From Rhodococcus sp. UNC23MFCrub1.1 (GTDB lineage Bacteria > Actinomycetota > Actinomycetes > Mycobacteriales > Mycobacteriaceae), in assembly GCF_000686025.1 (NCBI RefSeq), contig NZ_JMLQ01000010.1, positions 62,001 to 126,000 of the forward strand: a DNA stretch of 64,000 bases, given 5' to 3'. The first letter of the stretch is position 1, and the number at the start of each line of letters is the position of its first letter. Positions 23,780-32,748 of the stretch are shown one piece after another. The notes below the pieces were generated by a model. That model ran no database searches. It saw only the letters and a program-made list of their open reading frames with translations, and was not told the DNA's origin. The position numbers and the translations under genes were made by a program.

Positions 23780-25051
23780 ATGGCGGACGTGAGCACATCA
23801 GACACGACGCCGCGCCAGGCCGGCCAGCGCACGCTGCGCCCGCTCGAGCAGTCCGTCAAGCTGCAGAACGTCCTCTACGAGATCCGTGGACCCGTGCACG
23901 CCCACGCCGCCCGTCTCGAGGCCGAGGGCCACCGCATTCTGAAGCTCAACATCGGCAACCCGGCGCCGTTCGGCTTCGAGGCACCCGACGTGATCGTGCG
24001 CGACATGATCGCCGCGCTCCCCACGGCGCAGGGGTACTCCGAGTCCAAGGGCATCATGTCGGCCCGCCGTGCCATCGTCACTCGCTACGAACTGGTCGAC
24101 GGCTTCCCGTTCCTCGACGTCGACGACATCTACCTCGGCAACGGCGTGTCCGAGCTGATCACGATGACCATGCAGGCGCTGCTCGACGACGGCGACGAGG
24201 TCCTCATCCCGGCGCCCGACTACCCGCTGTGGACGGCGATGACGACGCTGTCCGGCGGCAAGGCGGTGCACTACCGCTGCGACGAGGAGAACGACTGGAA
24301 CCCCGACCTCGCGGACATCGAGTCGAAGATCACCGATCGCACCAAGGCGCTGCTGGTCATCAACCCGAACAACCCGACGGGTGCGGTGTACTCGAAGGAG
24401 GTGCTGCGGGGGATCGCGGCGCTGGCACGCAAGCACAGCCTGTTGCTGCTGGCCGACGAGATCTACGACAAGATCCTCTACGACGGCGCCCAGCACGTGT
24501 CCATGGCGACGATGGCGCCGGACCTGCTGTGCCTCACCTTCAACGGTCTCTCCAAGGCCTACCGGGTGGCCGGATACCGCGCGGGCTGGCTCGCGATCAC
24601 CGGACCCAAGGACCACGCCGCAGGCTTCCTGGAGGGCATCAATCTGCTGGCGTCCACCCGGCTGTGCCCCAATGTGCCTGCGCAGCATGCCATTCAGGTC
24701 GCACTCGGTGGCCACCAGAGCATCGGGGACCTCATCCTGCCGGGCGGGCGACTGCTCGAGCAGCGTGACGTCGCCTGGGAGGGGCTCAACGCCATTCCCG
24801 GCGTGAGCTGCGTCAAGCCGCGCGGTGCGCTGTACGCCTTCCCGCGCCTCGATCCCGAGGTGCACGAGATCCACAGCGACGAGAAGCTGGTGCAGGACCT
24901 GCTGCTGCAGGAGAAGATCCTGGTGGTGCAGGGAACCGGCTTCAACTGGCCCGACCACGATCACCTGCGCATCGTCACGCTGCCGTGGGCCCGCGATCTG
25001 CGCACGGCGATCGAACGGTTCGGCAACTTCCTGTCGTCGTACCGGCAGTGA
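23780..25051 (+). CDS. PLP-dependent aminotransferase (AspC/AlaA type)
   Basis: A 423-residue class I/II aminotransferase. Visible features are NIGNPAPFGF, the ligand-binding DYPLWTA, NPNNPTGAVYS, DEIYDKILYD and the PLP lysine K259 in NGLSKAYRVAGYRAGW. Architecture matches the Rv0337c (annotated aspC) and E. coli AlaA group, so glutamate-pyruvate transamination is a good guess. The gene order with the Fe-S reductase and LuxR regulator is as in mycobacteria but interrupted here by about 12 kb. The stop overlaps the adenosine deaminase start. Confidence 0.9.
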   Translation: MADVSTSDTTPRQAGQRTLRPLEQSVKLQNVLYEIRGPVHAHAARLEAEGHRILKLNIGNPAPFGFEAPDVIVRDMIAALPTAQGYSESKGIMSARRAIVTRYELVDGFPFLDVDDIYLGNGVSELITMTMQALLDDGDEVLIPAPDYPLWTAMTTLSGGKAVHYRCDEENDWNPDLADIESKITDRTKALLVINPNNPTGAVYSKEVLRGIAALARKHSLLLLADEIYDKILYDGAQHVSMATMAPDLLCLTFNGLSKAYRVAGYRAGWLAITGPKDHAAGFLEGINLLASTRLCPNVPAQHAIQVALGGHQSIGDLILPGGRLLEQRDVAWEGLNAIPGVSCVKPRGALYAFPRLDPEVHEIHSDEKLVQDLLLQEKILVVQGTGFNWPDHDHLRIVTLPWARDLRTAIERFGNFLSSYRQ

Positions 25052-26055
25052 CCGTCAGGGCGTTCGTCGAGGCGCTGCCGAAGGTCGAGTTGCACGTCCA
25101 CCTCGAGGGGTCGATGTGGCCGAGCACGCTGAAGGCGTTGGCCGACAAGCATCAGGTCGAGGCCATCCCGCGCACGGAGGACGCGCTGCGGGAGTGGTTC
25201 GAGTTCCGCGACTTCCCGCACTTCATTGAGGTGTACCTGACGTCGATCGGCGTGCTGCGCGATCCCGAGGACTTCGCGCGGCTCGCGTACGACAGCCTCA
25301 CCGCGCTGGCGACGCACGCCGTGCGGTACACCGAGATGCACATCAGTCTCTTCGGGCACCTCATGCGTGGGGTGGACGCGGCGGCGGTGTTCGAGGGCGT
25401 CGAGGAGGGCCGGCTGCGTGCTGAGGCCCAGACCGGCATCGTCGCGCGCTGGATCCCCGATTTCCCGGGTGACTTCGGTACCGACGCCGCGAACCGCACC
25501 CTCGACGCCGTGCTGGCGCATCGCGTCGACTCGATCGTCGGATTCGGCATCGGGGGCATCGAGGTGCCGCGGGCGGAGTTCGCCGACGTGTTCGCGCGGG
25601 CGAGCGCGGCGGGACTGCATTCGCTCCCCCACGCGGGCGAGACCGGCGGGCCGGACAGCATCTGGTCGGCGCTGCGTGATCTGGGGGCCGAACGCATCGG
25701 CCACGGCATCGCCGCGCTCGGCGACCCCGAGCTCGTCGCGCACCTGATCGAGCACCGGATCCCGCTCGACGTGTCCCCCACCTCGAACATCCGGACCCGC
25801 GTCGTCGAGTCGCTCGACGTGCACCCGCTGCCGGCCATGATCGACGCGGGGCTGACGGTGACGCTCAACAGCGACGACCCGTCGATGTTCGGCACCGACC
25901 TCACCACCGAGTACCTCGCCGCGCACGGCATGGGACTGGACGCGTCGGCTCTGCGTTCGCTCGCCCTCGCGGGGGTGGACGCGTCGTACGCGGACGCGGA
26001 CCTGAAGGAGCAGTTGCGGGAGGAGATCGCGGCGGTCGAATTCCCGGAGGCCTAG
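25048..26055 (+). CDS. add: Adenosine deaminase family protein
   Basis: A 335-residue metal-dependent amidohydrolase that deaminates adenosine or a related purine. Metal ligands HVHLEG (near residue 15), the HAGET motif (near 195), a later conserved His in IGHGIAAL, and NSDDPSMF (near 275) are all present. GTG start overlaps the aminotransferase stop, so the genes are coupled. Adenosine is the default substrate; related deaminases use adenine derivatives. Confidence 0.88.
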   Translation: MTVRAFVEALPKVELHVHLEGSMWPSTLKALADKHQVEAIPRTEDALREWFEFRDFPHFIEVYLTSIGVLRDPEDFARLAYDSLTALATHAVRYTEMHISLFGHLMRGVDAAAVFEGVEEGRLRAEAQTGIVARWIPDFPGDFGTDAANRTLDAVLAHRVDSIVGFGIGGIEVPRAEFADVFARASAAGLHSLPHAGETGGPDSIWSALRDLGAERIGHGIAALGDPELVAHLIEHRIPLDVSPTSNIRTRVVESLDVHPLPAMIDAGLTVTLNSDDPSMFGTDLTTEYLAAHGMGLDASALRSLALAGVDASYADADLKEQLREEIAAVEFPEA

Positions 26056-26079
26056 GGGCGCTGCACGTCCTCCAGCCAC

Positions 26080-26113
26080 CGCACCCCTCCCCGCAGGCTG
26101 CAGGGGGTGTGCG
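26080..26113. repeat. Palindromic repeat copy d
   Basis: CGCACCCC and GGGGTGTGCG face each other around a CCGCAGGCTGCA core, similar to copy c (CAGCAGCCTGCAG core). It lies 25 bases after the deaminase stop and may act as its terminator. Confidence 0.5.
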
Positions 26114-26317
26114 CCTCACGGAACCCTCGCAGCACGGCGTGCCCGTATTCCCGCGGGCGTTCCAGGTTCCCGCGGATGCTGCAACACGTACGAGAACCCG
26201 GAACCCCTACGGGAGCGCCGGCACACTCCCTGACCTGCACTTGGTGTGACGCGCAGTGCCATACACCGCGCTGTGTGACACAACACAACGTCTCGGGCAC
26301 ATTTTTCAACCCCGTGA

Positions 26318-26351
26318 TGATCGAACCGTGCGTTCGCGGGTATGTTCGTAC
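26318..26351 (+). promoter_or_regulatory. Promoter of the 6C small RNA
   Basis: TATGTT at 26341-26346 fits an actinobacterial -10 box; TGATCG at 26318-26323 is a plausible, weak -35 at 17-bp spacing. Transcription would start about 26352. The remainder of 26114-26317 shows no gene or recognisable element. Confidence 0.5.
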
Positions 26352-26460
26352 ATGAGCCCTTCGGGGTTCCGAAAGCGCCGAACGGCCCCCCACCCCCCCG
26401 GTGGGCCGCTCGGTCGGTGGCGGGGGACACCCCCCCTGCTTCCCCGCCACCCGCTTTCGT
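26352..26460 (+). ncRNA. 6C small RNA
   Basis: Two adjacent hairpins each present a run of seven cytosines in the loop, the defining feature of the actinobacterial 6C RNA. Hairpin 1: 26378-26388 pairs with 26403-26413 (11 positions, one mismatch), loop CCCACCCCCCCGGT. Hairpin 2: GGTGGCGGGG (26416-26425) pairs perfectly with CCCCGCCACC (26442-26451), loop with seven C. GAAAGCG (26371-26377) and CGCTTTC (26452-26458) close both in an outer helix. C-rich loops of 6C RNAs pair with target mRNAs in mycobacteria. Ends are estimated. Confidence 0.85.
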
Positions 26461-26500
26461 CCTGCGCCACTCGCGCCCCCAATTCCTTCTCCGCGCCACC

Positions 26501-26515
26501 GATAGTGTTGGCGTC
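26501..26515 (+). promoter_or_regulatory. Leaderless promoter of the YibE/F gene
   Basis: A -10-like GATAGTGT ends about seven bases before the GTG at 26516, with no ribosome site between. This arrangement fits a leaderless mRNA, common in actinobacteria. Confidence 0.45.
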
Positions 26516-27769
26516 GTGACACACGGCCACGGACACAGCTCCGGTCCCGCCCCCATCGGGAAAATCGCCGCGAGACTGGTGCTCGGCATCCTCGCCGTCG
26601 TCGGCATCGCCGCGATCGTGGGCGTGGTGCTGCTGTGGCCCAGCGATCGCAGCGTCGAGGTACCCGCGCCGTTCCAGAGCGCGGCCGGCGGCGTCGTGGC
26701 CACCGAGTACGGCACCGTGGTGTCGCAGGACATCGGTCCGTGCGGCAGTTCGTCCAATGGTCGCGTCTTCAGCGGCGCCCCCACTCCGCCCACCGTCTCG
26801 GGCTTCGAGTGCAACCGCAGCATCGTCTCGATCGACACCGGCGTGAACGAGGGCACCCGCACCCTGCTCGAGGTGACGCCGGGGCCGGGCACCCCCGATC
26901 TGCGCGTCGGCGAGGAGATCCGCCTCGTCCGCGGCACCGACGACAGCGGGACCGCGATCTACGGGTTCGACGACTACTCCCGCACCACGCCGCTGCTGCT
27001 GGTGGTCGCGGTCTTCGCCGTCGTCATCTGCGTGGTCGCGCGGTGGCGCGGGCTGCGCGCCCTGCTCGGACTCGGTCTCGCGCTCGGAGTGCTGGTGGGT
27101 TTCGTGCTCCCCGCGATCCTCGACGGCCGGTCCGCCATCCTCGTCGCCCTGGTCGGCGGCACCGTCATCCTCTACGGCGTGCTGTATCTGGCGCACGGGC
27201 CCAATCTGCGGACCAGTTCGGCGTTGCTCGGCACCGTGGTGTCGATGGGCGTCGCTGCGGGACTGTCCGAAGCGGCCATCAGGCTGACCCGGGTGACCGG
27301 TCTGTCGGAGGAACAGAACACCGACGTGCAGGCCTATCTCGACCACGTCAGCATCACCGGGTTGCTGCTCGCCGGGTTCATCATCGGATCGCTCGGCGTG
27401 CTGAACGACGTGACGATCACCCAGGCGTCGGCAGCCTTCGAACTCGCGGCACTCGATCCCGACGCCACCCGGCGGTCGATCTTCACGTCCGCGATGCGCG
27501 TCGGGCGGGACCACATCGCCAGCACCGTCTATACGCTCGTCCTTGCCTATGCGGGTGGTGCGCTGCCGCTGCTGCTGCTCTTCAGTGTCGCCGGCCGCTC
27601 GTTCGGCAACGTCCTGACCGGCGACGCGGTGGCCATCGAGATCGTCCGCTCGTGCGTGGGCGGCACGGCGCTCGCGCTCTCCGTTCCGCTCACCACCGCG
27701 ATCGCCGTGATGCTCGCCCGGCCGCCCCGCGGACGCGCCCCCGTGAGCGGTCGGCACTCCGCGCGCTGA
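26516..27769 (+). CDS. YibE/F-like membrane protein
   Basis: A 417-residue permease-like protein. One helix (about 16-40) is followed by an extracytoplasmic domain of ~110 residues with paired cysteines (IGPCGSS, GFECNRS). About seven further helices include the YibE/F signature region NDVTITQASAAFELA and FTSAMRVGRDHIASTVYTLVLAYAG. Function of the family is not established. GTG 26516 is chosen because homology begins there and a -10 box sits at leaderless distance; the longer open frame upstream covers the 6C RNA. Confidence 0.88.
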   Translation: MTHGHGHSSGPAPIGKIAARLVLGILAVVGIAAIVGVVLLWPSDRSVEVPAPFQSAAGGVVATEYGTVVSQDIGPCGSSSNGRVFSGAPTPPTVSGFECNRSIVSIDTGVNEGTRTLLEVTPGPGTPDLRVGEEIRLVRGTDDSGTAIYGFDDYSRTTPLLLVVAVFAVVICVVARWRGLRALLGLGLALGVLVGFVLPAILDGRSAILVALVGGTVILYGVLYLAHGPNLRTSSALLGTVVSMGVAAGLSEAAIRLTRVTGLSEEQNTDVQAYLDHVSITGLLLAGFIIGSLGVLNDVTITQASAAFELAALDPDATRRSIFTSAMRVGRDHIASTVYTLVLAYAGGALPLLLLFSVAGRSFGNVLTGDAVAIEIVRSCVGGTALALSVPLTTAIAVMLARPPRGRAPVSGRHSAR

Positions 27770-27924
27770 CGCTCGACCGCGCATCGGGAAACTTCACAGA
27801 GTTCGGCCACGAGGTATGCACTGGCACTACAAAACATTCTCCTGTATTGTTTCAGTGGGTTCGGGAACCTGCGCGTTTGTTTGACGCAACTTCGCAGAGC
27901 ACGACGACTATGTGAGGACACACA

Positions 27925-28179
27925 ATGAACACTCTGGCCGCAGAGGACGTCGACCGTATCCGCCGGGTACTCGACAAGTACGGAAAGCTCCCGGTCGCCA
28001 TCGACGCAGTCGCCAACGACGCCGATCTGTACGACGCAGGTCTGACGTCGCACGCGAGCGTCAATGTGATGATCGGCCTCGAGGACGAGTTCGATGTCGA
28101 GTTCCCGGATCGCCTGTTGCAGAAGGCCACGTTCGCGAGCGTCTCGGCCATCGCCGACGCCGTCGCAGAGCTGGCGTGA
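27925..28179 (+). CDS. Carrier protein of the amino acid:[carrier protein] ligase system
   Basis: An 84-residue acyl-carrier-like protein. The phosphopantetheine site is Ser42 in DAGLTSHASVNVM: the usual GxDSL is replaced by GLTSHA, as in carrier proteins served by aminoacyl-synthetase-like ligases. It is followed by the conserved FDVEFPDRLL segment. GAGGA lies upstream of ATG. It heads a plus-strand unit with the dehydrogenase (six-base gap) and the ligase (two-base gap). A close paralogue with the same serine position lies at 48883. The upstream 155 bases are AT-rich and probably carry the promoter. Confidence 0.9.
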   Translation: MNTLAAEDVDRIRRVLDKYGKLPVAIDAVANDADLYDAGLTSHASVNVMIGLEDEFDVEFPDRLLQKATFASVSAIADAVAELA

Positions 28180-28185
28180 TCTGAG

Positions 28186-29382
28186 ATGACCACACTCGAG
28201 GCTCCCTCCGCCCTTCCCCCCATCGATCCGGACGCGCCCGCAGGCCTGGCGCAGATCCCGCTCGAGGACGTGCTCGCCGTGGTGCGCAGCAACGCCGAGC
28301 TCGTCGACCGTGAGGCTCGCTTCCCCACGGAGTCGGTGCAGGCGCTCAAGTCCGCGGGCCTGCTCTCCGCGTCGGTTCCGACGTCGCTGGGGGGCGCCGG
28401 ACTCACACTCACCGAACTCGCGACCGTGGGCCGCGCTCTCGGTGGCGAGTGCGCGTCCACCGCGATGATCTACGCGATGCACCACACGCAGGTGTTGTCG
28501 CTGACCCGCCACGGCATGGAGTCCCCGGTCATCCGGGAGTTCCTGGCGAACATGGTCGTGGAGCAGCCCCTCGTGGCCTCCGCCACCACCGAGATCAACA
28601 TCGGTGGCGACGTCCGCACCAGCGGGTGCGCGGTGGAGTACGACGGCGACCGCTACACGCTCACCAAGAATGCCCCCGTCATCTCGTACGGCGAGTACGC
28701 CGACGTCATCCTGGCCACGGCCCGTCGGTCCCCCGACGCAGCGCCCAGCGATCAGGTGCTCGTCGCGTGTCAGCGCGAGGACGTCACGCTGCAGAAGACC
28801 GGCACGTGGGACACCATGGGCTTCCGCGGTACGTGCAGCCCCGGCTTCATGCTCCGCGCATCGGGTTCGGCGGAGTGGGTCGTTCCCGCCACGTACAGCG
28901 ACATCTCGGCCCAGACGATGCTGCCCTCGGCACACGTCCTCTGGGGTGGCGCCTGGTTGGGCATCGCCGACGCCGCGGTGCGCAAGGCTCGCAAGTCCGT
29001 GCAGAAGCTGGCCCGCAAGACGCCCGGTGTCACGCCGCCGTCCGCCGCGCGCCTCGCCGAGCTGCTCGTGGTCCATCAGCAGCTGTCCGACACCGTGTTC
29101 ACGGCCGCCGCGAAGTTCGACTCCATCGCCGACGATCCGGCTGCGCTCAGCGCCATCGGTTTCGCGCTGCAGATCAACAACGTCAAGGTCACGGCGTCCG
29201 ATCTGCTCATCGACATCGTCGCCCGCGCGCTGCTCATCTGCGGCATTGCCGGCTACCGCGAGGACAGTGAGCTCCGCATGAGCCGCCACCTCCGCGACTC
29301 GCACGGTTCCGCGATCATGGTGAGCAACGAGCGCATCCTCAACCACAACGCGCAGCTCTCGCTCGTCTACAAGGGGATCTGA
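28186..29382 (+). CDS. Acyl-CoA dehydrogenase-like flavoprotein
   Basis: A 398-residue member of the acyl-CoA dehydrogenase superfamily: an all-helical first domain (SAGLLSASVPTSLGGAGLTLTE), a beta domain with TKNAPVISYGEYADV and GTWDTMGFRGTCSPGF, and a helical FAD-binding last domain ending in RHLRDSHGSAIMVSNERIL. Located between a carrier protein and its ligase, it most likely oxidises a carrier-bound substrate rather than a CoA ester, as prolyl-carrier dehydrogenases do; this is inference from context. The catalytic base could not be assigned by eye. Confidence 0.85.
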   Translation: MTTLEAPSALPPIDPDAPAGLAQIPLEDVLAVVRSNAELVDREARFPTESVQALKSAGLLSASVPTSLGGAGLTLTELATVGRALGGECASTAMIYAMHHTQVLSLTRHGMESPVIREFLANMVVEQPLVASATTEINIGGDVRTSGCAVEYDGDRYTLTKNAPVISYGEYADVILATARRSPDAAPSDQVLVACQREDVTLQKTGTWDTMGFRGTCSPGFMLRASGSAEWVVPATYSDISAQTMLPSAHVLWGGAWLGIADAAVRKARKSVQKLARKTPGVTPPSAARLAELLVVHQQLSDTVFTAAAKFDSIADDPAALSAIGFALQINNVKVTASDLLIDIVARALLICGIAGYREDSELRMSRHLRDSHGSAIMVSNERILNHNAQLSLVYKGI

Positions 29383-29384
29383 CC

Positions 29385-30329
29385 ATGACCTCCACACTCG
29401 ACCGCGACGTGGTCTCCGATCTCGATCTCGCCCGCGCCGATTTCCGCGATCAGCTCGTCGGTGCCGGTCTCCTCGTCCCCAGTTCCCTCGACGGTCTCTA
29501 CGGCCGCTCGGGCGAGTTCGAGGACATCATCGATCTCATCGACTCCAAGGTGAAGGCCGCAGGCGCTGCCGCACACGGAGATGCGCTGCGCCGCTTCCGG
29601 TTCCCGCCGGTGTTCCCGCGCGATGCGTTCGAGAAGACCGACTACATCGCCTCGTTCCCCAACCTCACCGGTGCCATCACCACTTTCTCCGGTGACAACA
29701 AGGCCCACGCCGAGCTGCTCGCGGCACGGTCCGAGGGCAAGGACTGGGACCACTGGCTCGAGTCCGCCGGCACCATGCTGGTGTCGGCCGCGTGCCACCC
29801 GTCCTACTCCATGCTCACCGGTCAGCTTCCCGACGGCGGCACCATGCTCGACGTCTACGGGTACTGCTTCCGCCACGAGCCCGCCGTGGATCCTGCTCGC
29901 ATGCAGGCGTTCCGGATGCACGAGTTCGTCCAGGTCGGCACGCCCGATCAGGCAGTCGAACACCGCGAGTCGTGGATCGAGCGCGGCATGACGGTGCTGG
30001 CCGACCTCGGGCTCGACGCCTCCCCCGTCATCGCCAACGACCCGTTCTTCGGTCGCGCGGGACGCATGCTGGCCGCGAACCAGCGCAACGAGAACCTCAA
30101 GACCGAGCTCGTGGTCCGCCTCTACGGCGACCTGGACGAGGGCACCGCGGTGGTGTCGTGCAATTGCCACCGCGACCACTTCGGCCAGACCTTCGACATC
30201 CGCACCGCGGACGGCAACGAGGCCCACAGTGCCTGTGTCGGTTTCGGTATGGAGCGCATCGCCCTCGCGATGGTGCGTACTCACGGCCTCGACACCTCAC
30301 AGTGGCCGGCGTCGCTCCGCCTGAGCTGA
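29385..30329 (+). CDS. Amino acid:[carrier protein] ligase (class II synthetase-like)
   Basis: A 314-residue homologue of atypical seryl-tRNA synthetase catalytic domains without a tRNA-binding arm. It should activate a small amino acid (Gly or Ala in characterised Bradyrhizobium enzymes) with ATP and load it on phosphopantetheine. Motif 2 is FRHEPAVDP (R163) with RMHEF after it; motif 3 is GFGMERIALA (287-296). Candidate zinc ligands are C137 (SAACHPS) and C259/C261 (SCNCHRDHF). It ends two bases before the stop of the convergent GH2 gene, with no visible terminator. Confidence 0.9.
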   Translation: MTSTLDRDVVSDLDLARADFRDQLVGAGLLVPSSLDGLYGRSGEFEDIIDLIDSKVKAAGAAAHGDALRRFRFPPVFPRDAFEKTDYIASFPNLTGAITTFSGDNKAHAELLAARSEGKDWDHWLESAGTMLVSAACHPSYSMLTGQLPDGGTMLDVYGYCFRHEPAVDPARMQAFRMHEFVQVGTPDQAVEHRESWIERGMTVLADLGLDASPVIANDPFFGRAGRMLAANQRNENLKTELVVRLYGDLDEGTAVVSCNCHRDHFGQTFDIRTADGNEAHSACVGFGMERIALAMVRTHGLDTSQWPASLRLS

Positions 30330-30330
30330 T

Positions 30331-32748
30331 CTATCTCTCGAGAACCGTCACCGTCGCCCTGGCTGTGCTGTTCACCGCTCGGACATGCCCTCGCGGCGTG
30401 GTCGAACCCGAGCGTGGCAGCAGAGTCAGGGCGCGGCTCGTTCCGGGGGCGAGGTGGAACCACGAGTCGGACGCCCGGTAGCCGTCCACGTCCACGCACA
30501 CGTACTGCGCGGCATCCGTGCACGCGACGGTGAGGGTCCACCGGCCGTCGCCCTCCGGGGCCGCCGACGCGGTGAGACCCACCGAGTTCTGCAGCGGGAG
30601 CAGCCCGTTCTCCACCAGATGCACTGCCTCGGCGAGCACGGTGCCCTCCGGGGCGGCCAGCACGACACTCACCGCGTCGACGGTGCGCGACCCGAATCGG
30701 TGAGCGTGCGTCATGTCGGTGAACCTGCCGACGACACCGTCCGCGGTACCGGTCCACGACGAGTGGGCATCGAGAGCGAGCTGCCGAACACCGTCGGCAG
30801 CAACGGCTCCCGTACGCTGATGCGCCCGCACGGTGAGTGTTCCGGCGACGGGATCCGCGCCGTCGTTCATCACGTCGAGACGAAGCCCGTCCATCCCCTC
30901 GTCCGTCACGAGGACGGTGATCGGTGCGCTGGCCCGCGCCACCGCGTACCAGGGCGCCTTGGCGATGCCGGTGCTGTCGGTGAATCCCCACCCCGCGCCC
31001 GGCTCGAGGTCGCGGAGAGTCAGCACCAGCGCTCCCCCGCAACCCGAGTCCACCTGCCTCCAGAATCCGAACGACTGCGTCACCGCCTCACAGACGGCCG
31101 CGCGACCCAGGTCGAGGTAGCGCTCCGGATCGTCGCGGCGCACCGCGGACGGCTCCACGTCGAAGAGGGTGCGCACGTAGTGGTCTCGCACGTCCTCGAA
31201 GTCCCACGACGCTCCCCGATCACGCGGAACCGTGGCCTTCCAGCGCGGATCGTGGCCCGCCGGATGGGCCGAGCCGAACACGGAGTCGACGACGCGCCGC
31301 TCCGGGGGCACGGAGAACGCCAGGCACTCCGTCGCGAATGCCACCCGGGCGTACCGCACGTCCGAGAGAGGTCGCAGGTAGCCGCCGATGCCGAAGTAGT
31401 GCGCGAAGCCGGAGCCCACGTGGGTGGCGAGGTCGCCGCCCGACGGGGTGGACGGGACGTACGCGACACCGGAGAAGGCGTGCACCACGTCTGGAATGAT
31501 GCTGTCCAGCAGTGGTATCCGTGACTCGTCCGAGGCGAGCCCGAGCATCGTCGGCTGCTGGTACGTCTCGCTACCGCCGCTCACCACCACGAGGGAGGGC
31601 CCACCGGCGGTCGCGAGCATCGCCCGGACCTCGTCGACGACGGCGGACTCGACGGCGGGATCGTCCGGTGGATCGATGGTCGCCAGCATGACGTCCTGCC
31701 ACACCATGATGCCCAGTTCCGAACAGAGCGTGTGGAACTCGGCCGACTCGTAGACCATCGTGCCCGTGAGTCGCACCATGTTCAGCCCGGCCTCGACATA
31801 CGAGGTCAGGGTGTCCCGCAGGTGGTCGGGATCGTTCTGCAGCGTGATCGGGTCGAGCGGGACCCAGCATCCGCCGCGGCAGAAGACGGGCACCTCGTTC
31901 ACGAGCAGCGTCGTGTCGCGCAGTGCGCTCGAGCGGAACCCCACTCGGAAGTGCACGACGTGACCGTCGACGGTCACGGTGACGTCGTGGAGGGTCGGAT
32001 CACCGTGCGTGTGCGGCCACCACAGGGCCCGCTCACCCGCGTCGATCTCGTCCGTCACTCGTCCGTCGGCATCGGCCGAGAGCTCGAACACGCTGTCGCC
32101 CAGCTCGATTCGCACAGCAGCGCCGGTCGTGGCCGTGCCGTCGACCTGTAGGACGCAGCGTCCGTCCCGCACCAGCCCGCGCACCGTCACGGCAGGGACG
32201 TCCACAGCGACACAGCGCACGGCGCGCCAGGGTCCGACAGGAGCCGGGGCGCCGGTGAACACGGGGGCGCGGCCGAGCATCGAGGTGCGGATCCACCGCA
32301 GGCCCTGCGACGAGATCATGGACGATCGCCACCGGCCGCGCGGGCGGCGCTTCGCCAGTGCCGCGTCGAGCGAACGACAGCACAGCGCGATCGAGACGGT
32401 GCCGGCGACGAGGGCCTCGACGGTGACGGGAACGAACATCGACGTGCTGGTGGTCGTCAGCGTCCCGTCGACCCAGACCTCCGCGAGGGTGGCGATGCCC
32501 TCGAGATGCAGCCGTATCGACTCCGTCCCGTCCGGCACCGGCACCTCGGTGCGGAACCACCAGTCGCGCCCGTCGAGGTCCTCGATCGGCAACCCCGCCG
32601 CGGCCAGCGCGCCGGCGACGGTACCCGGAACCCGTGCGGGCACAGCAGTATCGGTGTCCGGGAGACCATCGGGGCACTCGACGGCACCGGGATCGGTCGA
32701 CAGGAGCGTCCAGTGTGCGTCGGCCAGCAGATCGAGCGGCGCGGTCAC
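30331..32748 (-). CDS. Glycoside hydrolase family 2, beta-mannosidase-like
   Basis: An 805-residue cytoplasmic-looking enzyme (no signal peptide). It has an amino-terminal jelly-roll (DWWFRTEVPVPDG), an immunoglobulin-like domain, a TIM barrel (about 280-560: GGCWVPLDPI, ESAEFHTLCSELGIMVWQDV) and beta domains at the end. E394 in SGGSETYQQ fits the acid/base position (usually NNE) and E474 in FATECLAF fits the nucleophile, so activity is plausible with unusual surroundings. GTG start overlaps the DUF1839 stop (GTGA). It may trim a mannose-containing product of the neighbouring polysaccharide operon. Confidence 0.85.
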   Translation of the reverse strand: MTAPLDLLADAHWTLLSTDPGAVECPDGLPDTDTAVPARVPGTVAGALAAAGLPIEDLDGRDWWFRTEVPVPDGTESIRLHLEGIATLAEVWVDGTLTTTSTSMFVPVTVEALVAGTVSIALCCRSLDAALAKRRPRGRWRSSMISSQGLRWIRTSMLGRAPVFTGAPAPVGPWRAVRCVAVDVPAVTVRGLVRDGRCVLQVDGTATTGAAVRIELGDSVFELSADADGRVTDEIDAGERALWWPHTHGDPTLHDVTVTVDGHVVHFRVGFRSSALRDTTLLVNEVPVFCRGGCWVPLDPITLQNDPDHLRDTLTSYVEAGLNMVRLTGTMVYESAEFHTLCSELGIMVWQDVMLATIDPPDDPAVESAVVDEVRAMLATAGGPSLVVVSGGSETYQQPTMLGLASDESRIPLLDSIIPDVVHAFSGVAYVPSTPSGGDLATHVGSGFAHYFGIGGYLRPLSDVRYARVAFATECLAFSVPPERRVVDSVFGSAHPAGHDPRWKATVPRDRGASWDFEDVRDHYVRTLFDVEPSAVRRDDPERYLDLGRAAVCEAVTQSFGFWRQVDSGCGGALVLTLRDLEPGAGWGFTDSTGIAKAPWYAVARASAPITVLVTDEGMDGLRLDVMNDGADPVAGTLTVRAHQRTGAVAADGVRQLALDAHSSWTGTADGVVGRFTDMTHAHRFGSRTVDAVSVVLAAPEGTVLAEAVHLVENGLLPLQNSVGLTASAAPEGDGRWTLTVACTDAAQYVCVDVDGYRASDSWFHLAPGTSRALTLLPRSGSTTPRGHVRAVNSTARATVTVLER

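Noticed and set aside
26352-26519. 55-codon ORF with a leaderless-type promoter, ending in a GTGA overlap with the YibE/F gene
   Set aside because: Its sequence is fully explained by the paired stems and C-rich loops of the 6C RNA; the translation is low-complexity Pro/Arg.
27547-29397. 616-codon ORF on the minus strand
   Set aside because: Opposes the YibE/F, carrier protein and dehydrogenase genes, all of which have clear family motifs.
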